Assembly: GCA_947370975.1 (NCBI GenBank)
Contig: CANBNG010000017.1
Location: 1 to 64,000, forward strand
Direction: 5' to 3'
From: Beijerinckiaceae bacterium
GTDB taxonomy: Bacteria > Pseudomonadota > Alphaproteobacteria > Rhizobiales > Beijerinckiaceae
Length of the DNA stretch: 64,000 nucleotides
The position numbers were made by a program, and so were the translations under genes. Below are positions 15,765-24,769 of this stretch, one piece after another. The notes under the pieces are model-generated. The model saw only the letters and a program-made list of their open reading frames with translations. It did no database searches and was not told where the DNA came from. The stretch's first letter is position 1. Every line of letters begins with the position of its first letter.

Positions 15765-16724
15765 TCAGTGGATCAGATATTGTTCGCTGACGGCCGAGCC
15801 CAGCTGGTCGTTGCTCTCCACGAATTCGGTGAGGAATTCGTGCAGGCCCGTGCCGAACACATCCTTGATGGAAGAATTCTCGAAGCGCGCCAGCATCGCA
15901 TGGGCATGGCGCTGGGCCGGCCCCTGCCGCCCATAGGCGCGGCTGATGTTGTCGAGCAGGCGGACGATATTGTCGTAGCAGGAGCGCAGCGAACGCGGCA
16001 TTTCCGGGCGCAGGATCAGCAGGTCGGCCACAAGCCAGGGTTTGACGCTGCCGCGATAGACCCAGTGATAGGCGGTCAGCGCAGACACTGCGCGCAGGAT
16101 CGCGGTCCATTGGAAGTAATCGATGGTGCCGCCGACCGCTTCTGTTTCTGGCAGCAGCACATGATATTTCACATCGAGAATGCGCGCCGTCGTATCCGCG
16201 CGTTCCATGTAGAGGCCAAGCCGCGAGAACCAATGCGCATCGTTGCGCAGCATGGTGCGATGGGCCGAGCCGTCGAAATCGAGCGATGTTTTCTTCACGA
16301 ATTCGAGAAAGCGCGACAGCTCGATGCGGTCGATGGGGCCGGGCTTGCCGAGCGAGATTTCGTAGCGCTTGAGTTCGAGCCAGGCTGTGTTGATGGCCTG
16401 CCACATTTCAATTGTCAGCGCGGTGCGGACAGCGCGCGCATTGGTGCGCGCCAGCTCGATGCAATTGCGGATCGAGGATGGGTTGCGCGCGTCAAAGCCC
16501 AGATAATAGATCGCGTCGGCCTCTGTGACCTCGCTCATATGTTCCTTGTAACCCTCAAGCGCGCCGGCGGCGTTGAGCGTGCTTTCCCATTCGGTGCCGG
16601 TGCCGCCATAGGCGGTGGGAAGCGTGGCGAGGCGCTGTGTCGCTTCGATGATGCGCGCGAGGAAATCCGCACGTTCCATGTAGCGGGAGAGCCAGTAGAG
16701 ATTGTCTGCGGTACGGGACAGCAT
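15765..16724 (-). CDS. Alpha-E domain protein (DUF403)
   Basis: A 319-residue, almost wholly alpha-helical protein. The N-terminus MLSRTADNLYWLSRYMERAD and the internal echo FSRLGLYMERADTTARILDVKYH are signatures of the alpha-E family, which is found nearly always next to a circularly permuted ATP-grasp enzyme. Comparative genomics has proposed that it helps form or bind a peptide or peptide-like tag made by the ligase. No catalytic motif is recognised. It is in an operon: 48 bases after the ATP-grasp gene and 7 before the transglutaminase-like gene. Confidence 0.92.
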   Translation of the reverse strand: MLSRTADNLYWLSRYMERADFLARIIEATQRLATLPTAYGGTGTEWESTLNAAGALEGYKEHMSEVTEADAIYYLGFDARNPSSIRNCIELARTNARAVRTALTIEMWQAINTAWLELKRYEISLGKPGPIDRIELSRFLEFVKKTSLDFDGSAHRTMLRNDAHWFSRLGLYMERADTTARILDVKYHVLLPETEAVGGTIDYFQWTAILRAVSALTAYHWVYRGSVKPWLVADLLILRPEMPRSLRSCYDNIVRLLDNISRAYGRQGPAQRHAHAMLARFENSSIKDVFGTGLHEFLTEFVESNDQLGSAVSEQYLIH

Positions 16725-16772
16725 CAGCGGGCTCGCGAAAGGCTGGAAGAAAAGAGGCGAAGGGCGCGCATA

Positions 16773-18212
16773 TCAGGCGGCTCCCGTTTCATCGTCGATG
16801 ACCCAGGTGTCCTTGGTGCCCCCGCCCTGGCTCGAATTGACGACGAGCGAACCTTCCTTGAGCGCAACGCGCGTCAAGCCGCCGGGGATGACACGCACGC
16901 CATCGGCGCCCGACAGGACGAAGGGGCGCAGATCCACGTGACGTCCCCCGATCCCGGTGTCGAACGAGGCCGGGCAGGTCGAGAGCGAGAGGGTGGGCTG
17001 GGCGATGAAACCGGCAGGATCATGCACCAGCTTTTCGGCAAAGGAGGCGATCTCGGCCTTGGTTGCATGCGGGCCCACAAGCATGCCGTAGCCGCCCGAA
17101 CCATTGACTTCCTTGACGACGAGCTCGGGCAGATGATCGAGCACATATTTCAGCGCGGCGGGCTCGCGGCAGCGCCAGGTCGGCACATTCTTCAGCAGCG
17201 GTTCTTCGCCGAGATAGAATTTGATGATCTCGGGCATGTAAGTGTAGACGGCCTTGTCATCGGCAATGCCCGTGCCCACCGCATTGGCGAGCGTCACATT
17301 GCCGGCGAGATAGGCGCTCATCAGGCCCGGCACGCCAAGCGCTGAATCGGGACGGAAGGCGAGCGGATCGAGGAAATCATCGTCGATGCGGCGGTAGATC
17401 ACATCGACGCGCTGGGGCCCCTGTGTCGTGCGCATGTAGACGACATTGTCGCGCACCAGCAGATCGCTGCCTTCCACCAGCTCCACGCCGAGTTTGTCGG
17501 CGAGGAAGGAATGTTCGTAATAGGCGGAGTTGAACTGGCCCGGCGTCAGCAGCACGGTCACAGGCTCGCCACCCGCGCTGCGCGGCGCGACGGATTTCAG
17601 CTTGGCGAGCAGGGCGTCGGGATAATTCTCGACCGGCGCGACGCGATGTTCGGCGAAGAGCTCGGGCACGAGGCGCATCATCACCTCGCGGTTCTCCAGC
17701 ATGTAGGAGACGCCCGAAGGGGTGCGCGCATTGTCTTCGAGAACGTAGAAATCGTGGTCGTCGACGCGCACGATATCGATGCCCGAAATATGCACGTAAA
17801 TGTCGTGGGGCACGCGCACGCCAGCCATTTCGGGGCGGAAATGGGGATTGCGATAGACGATGTCGGCGGGGATGATTCCGGCCTTGATGACCTCGCCCGC
17901 CCCATAAATATCGGCGAGGAACATGTTCAGCACTTTGACGCGCTGGATGAGGCCGGCCTCAAGCCTTGCCCATTCCGAACGTCCCAGCACCCGGGGAATG
18001 ATGTCAAAGGGGATCAGGCGTTCGGACGCGTCCTTGTCGCCGTAGACATTGAAGGTGATGCCGATGCGCCGGAACATGAGTTCGGCCTGGCTGCGGCGAG
18101 AGGCGAGAAGCTCTGGCGGCGCGGAGGCCAGCCAGCGGTTCACCCGCTCATAGACCTTGCGGGGCAGCCCGTCAGGCTGTGTCATTTCGTCGAAAAAATG
18201 CCCCGTAGCCAA
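16773..18212 (-). CDS. Circularly permuted ATP-grasp ligase (peptide-ligase-like)
   Basis: A 479-residue enzyme of the CP_ATPgrasp families (DUF404/407). Features in order: GITFNVYGDKDASERLIPFD (about 51-70), YVLEDNARTPSGVSYMLENR (about 157-176), VIYRRIDDDFLDPLAF, then VVKEVNGSGGYGM with the nucleotide-binding Gly-rich loop, and the late DLRPFVLSG strand. Members are thought to form amide bonds between carboxylates and amines using ATP, in a glutathionylspermidine-synthase-like way. It is the first gene of the operon with alpha-E, transglutaminase-like and Anbu genes, consistent with a ligase that makes a tag or peptide acted on by the others. Confidence 0.92.
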   Translation of the reverse strand: MATGHFFDEMTQPDGLPRKVYERVNRWLASAPPELLASRRSQAELMFRRIGITFNVYGDKDASERLIPFDIIPRVLGRSEWARLEAGLIQRVKVLNMFLADIYGAGEVIKAGIIPADIVYRNPHFRPEMAGVRVPHDIYVHISGIDIVRVDDHDFYVLEDNARTPSGVSYMLENREVMMRLVPELFAEHRVAPVENYPDALLAKLKSVAPRSAGGEPVTVLLTPGQFNSAYYEHSFLADKLGVELVEGSDLLVRDNVVYMRTTQGPQRVDVIYRRIDDDFLDPLAFRPDSALGVPGLMSAYLAGNVTLANAVGTGIADDKAVYTYMPEIIKFYLGEEPLLKNVPTWRCREPAALKYVLDHLPELVVKEVNGSGGYGMLVGPHATKAEIASFAEKLVHDPAGFIAQPTLSLSTCPASFDTGIGGRHVDLRPFVLSGADGVRVIPGGLTRVALKEGSLVVNSSQGGGTKDTWVIDDETGAA

Positions 18213-18730
18213 TTCCGTTCACTCCTGCCGCCACGCTCTCCATGAGAACAGGCAAGCAAGCCGGGTGCCAGTAAAAACTGAGCAATGGCCCCATGGTATA
18301 TTAGACGAAAGATGAGTTTTGCTCGAAGTCTCAGCATTCCATTGGCTGTCTGCCTCTTTTTTTGGCAGCGGTTTGTGCGCCTCGCACGCATTTGCCTGAG
18401 GCTCTACTTACCCAGCGTCATGTCACGGGCAGGTCATGCTGATTCTTTATGCCGGTCGCGGCGGCCGCAAATCCCCGTGAGGCCATTGCCCTCCTTGCCC
18501 CGTGGCTCTAGGTATTGACCATGGCTCTTGCTGGTTGCGCAAAGGCGGGATTTGGTTCATTCGTGATCCATACCCGGTCGCCCCAGCGTAAAGCTCAGGT
18601 GTCCATGGCTTTCATGCCTCTGGTGACACGCGGTTTGCTGCCCACGATGAATTTGCCGCGAGACGGCCGGGGCAGTTTCCATTCCTTCGAACAGACGGCG
18701 AGCCTTTGGGCCGCGCCAACCCGGTGATTC
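18213..18730. other. 518-base non-coding region between divergent operons
   Basis: It lies between the starts of the ATP-grasp gene (minus) and the membrane fusion protein gene (plus), so it should hold both promoters. The part around 18280-18450 is less GC-rich than the genes. A TAATAT hexamer on the minus strand near 18300 could be a -10 for the Anbu operon, but no matching -35 was found. An open frame at 18515-18727 has no family features and is not called. Confidence 0.5.
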
Positions 18731-19882
18731 ATGAAACGCGCTGTCGCCCTCACGATTGTTTTCCTCGTCCTTGCAGGTCTTGCAGGAGGATTGGCGTTTT
18801 TCCAGTTTTCCGTGAAGCCGCAGATGATCAAGGGGTTCATCGCCGCGGCGCCCCGGCCCGTGCCCGCAGTCGCGGTGGCGGACGTCAGGACCGAGACCTG
18901 GCAGGCGCGCATCGCAGCCATCGGCACGTTCCGCGCGGTGCAGGGCATCGACATTGCCCCGCAGGTTGGCGGCGTGGTGCGCTCCATCCAGATTGAATCG
19001 GGGCAGGATGTCACCAAGGGCCAGCTGCTGGTGCAGATCGATGATTCTGTCGAACAGGCCGATCTCAAATCCAATCTCGCGACCTTGAAGAATGCCGAAC
19101 TCGCACTTGAGCGCCAGCGCCAGCTCGTGACGGGCGGCTCGACCGCGACGGCAAATGTCGATTCAGCGCTTGCGGCTCGCGATTCCGCCGCTGCTGCTGC
19201 CGACCGCACGCGGGCGCTGATCGCGCAAAAGGCGCTGATTGCGCCCTTCGCCGGTCGCCTCGGCCTGCGCCGGATCGATATGGGCCAATATGTTTCGCCC
19301 GGCACGTCCATCATCACCCTGCAGCAGCTCGATCCGATCGATGTCGATTTTCCCGTCCCCGAGCAGGACATTGGCCGCGTCAGCGTCGGTCAGGCCATCG
19401 AGATTGCGGTCGATGCATTCCCGGGCAAGATCTTTGCGGGCAAGGTCACCTCGATTGATGCGCGTGTCAGCATCGAGGCGCGCACGATCGTGTTGCGCGC
19501 GCAGGTTGGCAATCCCGAGCGCGAGCTGCGTCCGGGCATGTTTGCCAATGTCTCCGTGCTGGTGGGGACGGGTCGCGACCTCGTGACCGTGCCGCGCACG
19601 GGCGTGTCCTATTCGCTTTACGGCGACACAGTCTATGTCGTGAAGCCGGCGCCGGTTGATGCCGGCGCGGCGCAGGCCGCACCTGCCGAGCAGGCGCTTA
19701 TCGTCGAGCGTCGCGTCGTCAAGACGGGCGATACGCGCGGGGATCGCGTTGCGATTTCCTCCGGGCTTGCGGCAGGCGACACAATCGTCACGGAGGGCCA
19801 GCTCAAGCTGCAACCCAATGCGCGCGTGCGTATCGATGCGAATGCCGGGCTCAAGGCCCCGCAAAACCTTCCGCGCCAGTAG
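18731..19882 (+). CDS. RND efflux membrane fusion protein (HlyD/AcrA family)
   Basis: A 383-residue periplasmic adaptor. One N-terminal membrane anchor or signal (about residues 4-26), no lipobox. The lipoyl-like half-motifs GIDIAPQVGGVVRSIQIESGQDV (about 77-99) and the later APFAGRLGLRRIDMGQYVSPG flank a short helical hairpin rich in Ala and Gln. A beta-barrel and membrane-proximal domain follow. Such proteins join an inner-membrane RND pump to an outer-membrane channel. It begins 12 bases before the RND permease gene stop-to-start, so the two form an operon; no outer-membrane factor gene is present, so a TolC-like protein from elsewhere is probably used. Confidence 0.94.
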   Translation: MKRAVALTIVFLVLAGLAGGLAFFQFSVKPQMIKGFIAAAPRPVPAVAVADVRTETWQARIAAIGTFRAVQGIDIAPQVGGVVRSIQIESGQDVTKGQLLVQIDDSVEQADLKSNLATLKNAELALERQRQLVTGGSTATANVDSALAARDSAAAAADRTRALIAQKALIAPFAGRLGLRRIDMGQYVSPGTSIITLQQLDPIDVDFPVPEQDIGRVSVGQAIEIAVDAFPGKIFAGKVTSIDARVSIEARTIVLRAQVGNPERELRPGMFANVSVLVGTGRDLVTVPRTGVSYSLYGDTVYVVKPAPVDAGAAQAAPAEQALIVERRVVKTGDTRGDRVAISSGLAAGDTIVTEGQLKLQPNARVRIDANAGLKAPQNLPRQ

Positions 19883-19894
19883 GAGCGTCGATCC

Positions 19895-22800
19895 ATGGGT
19901 TCTTTCACAGACCTTTTCATCCGACGTCCCGTTCTCTCGACGGTGGTGAGCCTGCTCATCCTGCTTGTGGGCCTGCAGGCGGCGTTCAAGCTGCAAATCC
20001 GGCAATATCCGGAATTGTCGCAGACGACGATCACCATCACGACGACCTATCCCGGCGCCAACGCAGATCTCATCAAGGGCTTCATCACGGTGCCGCTCGA
20101 GCAGGCTGTGGCGAGCACGGAAGGCATCGACACGATTGTCTCCAACTCGCAGCAGAACACCTCGCTGATCACACTGAACCTGCGCCTCAATGCCAATCCC
20201 GACCGCGCGGTGACGGACGTCCTGTCCAAGGTCAATCAGGTCCGCTCTTCGCTGCCCCGTGAAGCCAACGATCCGATCGTCATCAAGCAGACGGGTCAGG
20301 GCTATGCTCTGATGTACATGTCCTTCAATTCGAAGGTCCTGACGCCGGCCCAGATCACCGATTACATTTCGCGCGTGGTGCAGCCGCGTCTGCAAACCAT
20401 CGATGGCGTCGGCAATGCGCAGATTCTCGGCGGGCAGACCTTTGCCATGCGCATCTGGCTCGACCCCAACCGCATGGCGGCCCGTGGCGTGACGCCGGCC
20501 AATGTGCGCGATGCGCTGGCTGCGAATAATTTCGTATCCGCCGCCGGCCAGATCAAGGGCGACTTCACGCAGACCAGCATCAATGCGCTGACCTCGCTCG
20601 ACAACCCCGAGGCCTTCGGCCAGCTCGTCGTGACCGCGCGCGGCGACAGCCTGATCCGCCTCAACGCCATTGCCGATATCGAGCTTGGCCCGCAATCGGT
20701 TGACGCCTCCTCGGTGTTTGACGGTTTGAAGGCGGTGTTCATTGGCGTCTACGCTGCGCCTTCGGCCAATCCGCTTGTCGTCATCGACAAGGTGCGGGCT
20801 GCCTTCCCCGATATCCAGGCGCAATTGCCCACCGGCATCGATGGTGCGATTGCCTATGACGCGACGGAATTCATTCGCGCCTCGATCTGGGAAGTGGGCA
20901 AGACGCTCGGCGAGGCGGCGTTGATCGTCGTCATCGTGATCTTCCTGTTCCTCGGCAATTTCCGCTCGACGCTGATCCCAATTGTCACCATCCCGCTCTC
21001 GCTCGTGGGGGTGATGATCTTCCTGCTGATGATGGGCTATTCGATCAATCTGCTCACATTGCTGGCGCTGGTGCTTGCCATCGGTCTTGTGGTCGATGAC
21101 GCCATCGTGGTGGTGGAAAATATCTACCGCCATATCGAAGATGGCATGACGCCCTTTGACGCCTCGCTCAAGGGCGCGCGCGAAATTGCCATGCCGGTGA
21201 TTTCGATGACGATCACTTTGGCCGCAGTTTATGCGCCCATCGGGTTCGTCGCGGGCCTCACCGGCGCGCTGTTTCGTGAATTTGCGTTCACGCTCGCCGG
21301 CGCCGTGGTTGTGTCTGGCGTCGTCGCGCTGACCTTGTCGCCGATGATGTGCTCGCTGCTGTTGCGTCCGCAATCGCACACGCAGCAGGGCGGCTTTGTC
21401 GCCTTTCTGGATCGCATGTTCGAGGGCTTGCGCCAGCGCTATCAGCGTCGCCTGCACCGCACGCTCAACTTCCGCGCCATGACCATGGTGGTGCTGGCCG
21501 GCGTGCTGGCGCTTACCGGCATCATGTATGTCACGACGCCCAAGGAGCTTGCGCCTGAAGAAGATCAGGGCATTCTCTTCCTGCTCGTCAAGACGCCCCA
21601 ATATGCCAATCTCGATTATCTCGAACAGGCGACAAACTCGCTTTACAAGGTTCTCGACCAAATCCCCGAGAAGAGCCACGTCTTCACGATCAATGGTTCG
21701 GGCGGCGTACATCAGGCCTTTGTCGGCCTGTTGCTGAAGCCCTGGGAGCAGCGCAAGCGTTCGCAGAAGCAGGTTCTGCAGGAATTGCAGGGCCGTATTT
21801 CCAATATCACCGGAGCCCAGGTGCTCGCCTTTGCCCCGCCCGCGCTGCCTGGCTCGACCGGTGGGCCGCCGATGCAATTCGTCATTCGTTCGACGGGGGA
21901 TTATCAGCAGCTCGCGCAGGTGCTCGACCAGATGCAGACCGCCTCGCGTGAGAGCGGCATGTTCATCTTCGTCGACAGCGACCTGAAATTCGACACGCCG
22001 CAGATCGAGTTCAACATCGATGCCGACAAGGCCAATCGCCTTGGCATCAAGATGCAGGATATCGGCAATTCGCTGGCGACTTTGCTCGGCGGCAATTACG
22101 TCAACCGCTTCAATCTCTATGGGCGGAGCTATCAGGTCATCCCGCAAGTGCCGCGCGATTTTCGCGTCACCGAGGATTGGCTGATGCGCTACCAGATCCG
22201 TACAGCTTCCGGCGATCTCGTGCCGCTTTCGACTGTCGCGTCGATCAAAAGCACGGTGCAGCCCAATGCGCTGACCTCCTTCCAGCAGCTCAATTCCGCC
22301 ACGCTCTCTGGCGTGCCCTTCCCGGGCCGCACGCTGGGCGAGACGATCGAGTTCCTGCAGGACAAGGCCAAGACCGTCTTCCCGGAGGGCTATACCTACG
22401 ATTTCAACGGCGATGCCCGCCAATATGTGCAGGAGGGCAGTGCGCTGGCGATCACCTTCGTCTTCGCGCTGATCGTGATCTTCCTGGTGCTGGCCGCGCA
22501 GTTTGAAAGCTTCCGCGACCCCTTCATCATCCTGATCGCGCTGCCGACCTCGATCTTCGGGGCCCTGCTGCCGCTCAATGTGCTGGGCATTGCAGGGGCG
22601 GCCTCGATCAACATCTACACGCAGATCGGCCTCGTGACCCTGATCGGCCTCATCACCAAGCACGGCATTCTGATGGTGGAATTCGCCAACAGATTGCAGG
22701 AGGAAGAGGGCTATTCACGCCGCGAGGCGATTGAACATGCAGCAGGCGTCCGCCTGCGCCCCATCCTGATGACGACGGCGGCCATGGTGGTGGCGATGAT

Positions 22801-23026
22801 CCCGCTCATCATTGCGGCGGGCGCTGGCGCGCGCAGCCGCTTCGATATCGGGCTCGTGATTGCGGCCGGCATGGCCATCGGCACGCTGTTCACGCTCTTC
22901 GTGACGCCTGCCGTCTACTCGCTCATCGCCCGCGACCACAGCCATGACCGCGCCAAAGCGGCCCGCAAGGCCGGGGACGAGGGCGCCCAGCCCGGCCCGC
23001 TGGCCGAGCCGCGCGCCGCCGAATAG
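19895..23026 (+). CDS. RND family multidrug efflux permease (AcrB/HAE1 type)
   Basis: A 1043-residue inner-membrane proton antiporter with 12 expected membrane segments and two large periplasmic loops. Near the middle, the TM4 stretch LAIGLVVDDAIVVVENIYRH holds the paired Asp of the proton relay. The second half has QIGLVTLIGLITKHGILMVEFAN. The N-terminus FTDLFIRRPVLSTVVSLLI is typical. The length is that of HAE1 pumps for drugs and hydrophobic compounds rather than heavy-metal pumps. It follows the adaptor gene by 12 bases. A strong hairpin terminator (23058-23086) ends the unit. The substrate range is unknown and no dedicated regulator is adjacent. Confidence 0.95.
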   Translation: MGSFTDLFIRRPVLSTVVSLLILLVGLQAAFKLQIRQYPELSQTTITITTTYPGANADLIKGFITVPLEQAVASTEGIDTIVSNSQQNTSLITLNLRLNANPDRAVTDVLSKVNQVRSSLPREANDPIVIKQTGQGYALMYMSFNSKVLTPAQITDYISRVVQPRLQTIDGVGNAQILGGQTFAMRIWLDPNRMAARGVTPANVRDALAANNFVSAAGQIKGDFTQTSINALTSLDNPEAFGQLVVTARGDSLIRLNAIADIELGPQSVDASSVFDGLKAVFIGVYAAPSANPLVVIDKVRAAFPDIQAQLPTGIDGAIAYDATEFIRASIWEVGKTLGEAALIVVIVIFLFLGNFRSTLIPIVTIPLSLVGVMIFLLMMGYSINLLTLLALVLAIGLVVDDAIVVVENIYRHIEDGMTPFDASLKGAREIAMPVISMTITLAAVYAPIGFVAGLTGALFREFAFTLAGAVVVSGVVALTLSPMMCSLLLRPQSHTQQGGFVAFLDRMFEGLRQRYQRRLHRTLNFRAMTMVVLAGVLALTGIMYVTTPKELAPEEDQGILFLLVKTPQYANLDYLEQATNSLYKVLDQIPEKSHVFTINGSGGVHQAFVGLLLKPWEQRKRSQKQVLQELQGRISNITGAQVLAFAPPALPGSTGGPPMQFVIRSTGDYQQLAQVLDQMQTASRESGMFIFVDSDLKFDTPQIEFNIDADKANRLGIKMQDIGNSLATLLGGNYVNRFNLYGRSYQVIPQVPRDFRVTEDWLMRYQIRTASGDLVPLSTVASIKSTVQPNALTSFQQLNSATLSGVPFPGRTLGETIEFLQDKAKTVFPEGYTYDFNGDARQYVQEGSALAITFVFALIVIFLVLAAQFESFRDPFIILIALPTSIFGALLPLNVLGIAGAASINIYTQIGLVTLIGLITKHGILMVEFANRLQEEEGYSRREAIEHAAGVRLRPILMTTAAMVVAMIPLIIAAGAGARSRFDIGLVIAAGMAIGTLFTLFVTPAVYSLIARDHSHDRAKAARKAGDEGAQPGPLAEPRAAE

Positions 23027-23057
23027 CGGCGCAAACGCGCAAAAGTGGATTTTTGGG

Positions 23058-23090
23058 CCGGGCCGGGTTAAACCCCGGCCCGGTTTCATT
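23058..23090 (+). terminator. Intrinsic terminator of the RND operon
   Basis: A perfect 10-bp stem (23058-23067 with 23074-23083, loop of 6) of CCGGGCCGGG type is followed by TTTCATT. It lies 31 bases after the permease stop and before prfC. Confidence 0.75.
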
Positions 23091-23125
23091 GGGGCCTTGC
23101 GGCCTCGCTTCCGATTTAGGTTTTC

Positions 23126-24706
23126 ATGGCCAGTCCAGATCCCGTCAGCCGGCGGCGCACGTTCGCGATCATCTCGCATCCTGACGCCGGCAAGACCACG
23201 CTCACCGAAAAGCTGCTGCTGTTTGGCGGCGCGATCCAGCTTGCGGGCGAGGTGCGCGCCAAGGCCAACCGCCGCCAGACGCGCTCCGACTGGATGGGCA
23301 TCGAGCGCGAGCGCGGCATTTCGGTCGTCACTTCGGTGATGACGTTTGAATATGATGGCCGCGTCTTCAACCTGCTCGACACGCCGGGCCATGAGGACTT
23401 CTCGGAAGATACCTATCGCACGCTGACGGCGGTCGATTCCGCCATCATGGTGATCGACGCGGCCAAGGGCATCGAGGCGCGCACGCGCAAATTGTTCGAA
23501 GTCTGCCGCCTGCGCGATATCCCGATTGTCACCTTCATCAACAAGATGGACCGTGAAACCCGCGATCCTTTCGATCTTCTCGACGAGATCGAAAAGACGC
23601 TGGCGCTCGACACCGCGCCCGTCACCTGGCCGATTGGCCGGGGCCGCGAGTTCAAGGGCACCTACGATCTGCGCAAGAACGAGATTCGTCTGCTGGGTAG
23701 CGAAGATGGCCCCATCAAGGTCAGCGGGCCGCAGGATCCGGTGATCTCGGATCTGCTGCCCGCCCATGAGCGCGCGGCCTTTATCGAGGAATTGAGCCTT
23801 GCCGTCGAAGCGCTGAAGCCTTTTGACGAGGTGGCTTTTCTCGAAGGCCATCTGACCCCGGTCTATTGGGGCTCGGCGCTGCGCACCTTCGGCGTGCAGG
23901 ATCTGATCGATGGTCTGGGCGAATTCGCTCCGCCGCCGCGTGCGCTCGACGCCTCCACCCGCAAGGTCGAGCCGCGCGAGCCGAAAATGAGCGGCTTCGT
24001 GTTCAAGATCCAGGCGAATATGGATCCCAACCATCGCGACCGCATCGCCTTCATGCGCGTGTGTTCGGGCAAGTTGACGCGCGGCATGAAGGTCAAGCTT
24101 GTGCGCACCGGAAAGCCGATGGCGCTCAATGCGCCGCAGTTCTTCTTCGCGCAGGAACGCGCCCTGGTCGATGAAGCCTATGCGGGCGATGTGGTGGGCA
24201 TTCCCAACCACGGCACCTTGCGCATCGGCGACACGCTGACCGAGGGCGAGGACATTGTCTTCCGTGGCGTGCCGAGCTTTGCGCCGGAAATTCTGCGGCG
24301 CGTCAAACTCGGCGATGCGATGAAGGCAAAGAAGCTGCGCGAAGCCTTGCAGCAAATGGCCGAAGAGGGCGTGGTGCAGGTCTTCGTGCCCACCGATGGC
24401 TCTGGCGCGATGGTTGGCGTCGTCGGGGCGTTGCAGCTCGATGTTCTCTCCGAGCGCCTGCAGGCTGAATATGGGCTGCCGGTGACATTTGAGACGAGCC
24501 GCTTTGAACTTTGTCGCTGGGTCACGTCTGAAGAGCCTGGCGAACTTGATAAATTCCGTCGCGCTTTTGGCTCGTCACTGGCTGAAGATCTCGATGGCGC
24601 GCCGGTTTTTCTTGCGCCTTCAGCCTGGTCTTTGCGCTACGAAGAGGAGAAATGGCCCAAGGTCATTTTCTCCGACATCAAGGATTACCAGAAGCAGGCA
24701 AGCTGA
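23126..24706 (+). CDS. prfC: Peptide chain release factor 3
   Basis: A 526-residue translational GTPase that recycles RF1 and RF2 from terminated ribosomes. G1 is HPDAGKTT (residues 18-25), switch I is WMGIERERGISVVTS, G3 is DTPGHEDFSEDTYRTL, and G4 is NKMDRE. The domain-2/3 segment RGMKVKLVRTGKPM and the C-terminal GALQLDVLSERLQAEYG are typical of RF3 rather than EF-G. Its length equals the family norm and it has all GTPase residues. It seems to be a single transcription unit after the RND terminator, followed 63 bases later by the mannose-phosphate gene. Confidence 0.97.
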   Translation: MASPDPVSRRRTFAIISHPDAGKTTLTEKLLLFGGAIQLAGEVRAKANRRQTRSDWMGIERERGISVVTSVMTFEYDGRVFNLLDTPGHEDFSEDTYRTLTAVDSAIMVIDAAKGIEARTRKLFEVCRLRDIPIVTFINKMDRETRDPFDLLDEIEKTLALDTAPVTWPIGRGREFKGTYDLRKNEIRLLGSEDGPIKVSGPQDPVISDLLPAHERAAFIEELSLAVEALKPFDEVAFLEGHLTPVYWGSALRTFGVQDLIDGLGEFAPPPRALDASTRKVEPREPKMSGFVFKIQANMDPNHRDRIAFMRVCSGKLTRGMKVKLVRTGKPMALNAPQFFFAQERALVDEAYAGDVVGIPNHGTLRIGDTLTEGEDIVFRGVPSFAPEILRRVKLGDAMKAKKLREALQQMAEEGVVQVFVPTDGSGAMVGVVGALQLDVLSERLQAEYGLPVTFETSRFELCRWVTSEEPGELDKFRRAFGSSLAEDLDGAPVFLAPSAWSLRYEEEKWPKVIFSDIKDYQKQAS

Positions 24707-24769
24707 CGGGACGGGGCTGGCTGTGCTATAAGGCTGGCCGCCCCTGGAGCTTGGGAAGAACGGACGGTC

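Noticed and set aside
15669..17345. 558-codon plus-strand frame across the alpha-E and ATP-grasp genes
   Set aside because: It is antisense to two confidently recognised genes and shows no motif.
18515..18727. 70-codon frame before the membrane fusion protein
   Set aside because: No ribosome site, no similarity, no conserved features; left as non-coding.
19163..22663. 1166-codon open frame on the minus strand
   Set aside because: It lies fully opposite the RND permease and adaptor genes. Its composition (Arg, His, Asp, Gly) is that of an antisense shadow in GC-rich DNA, with no domain similarity.
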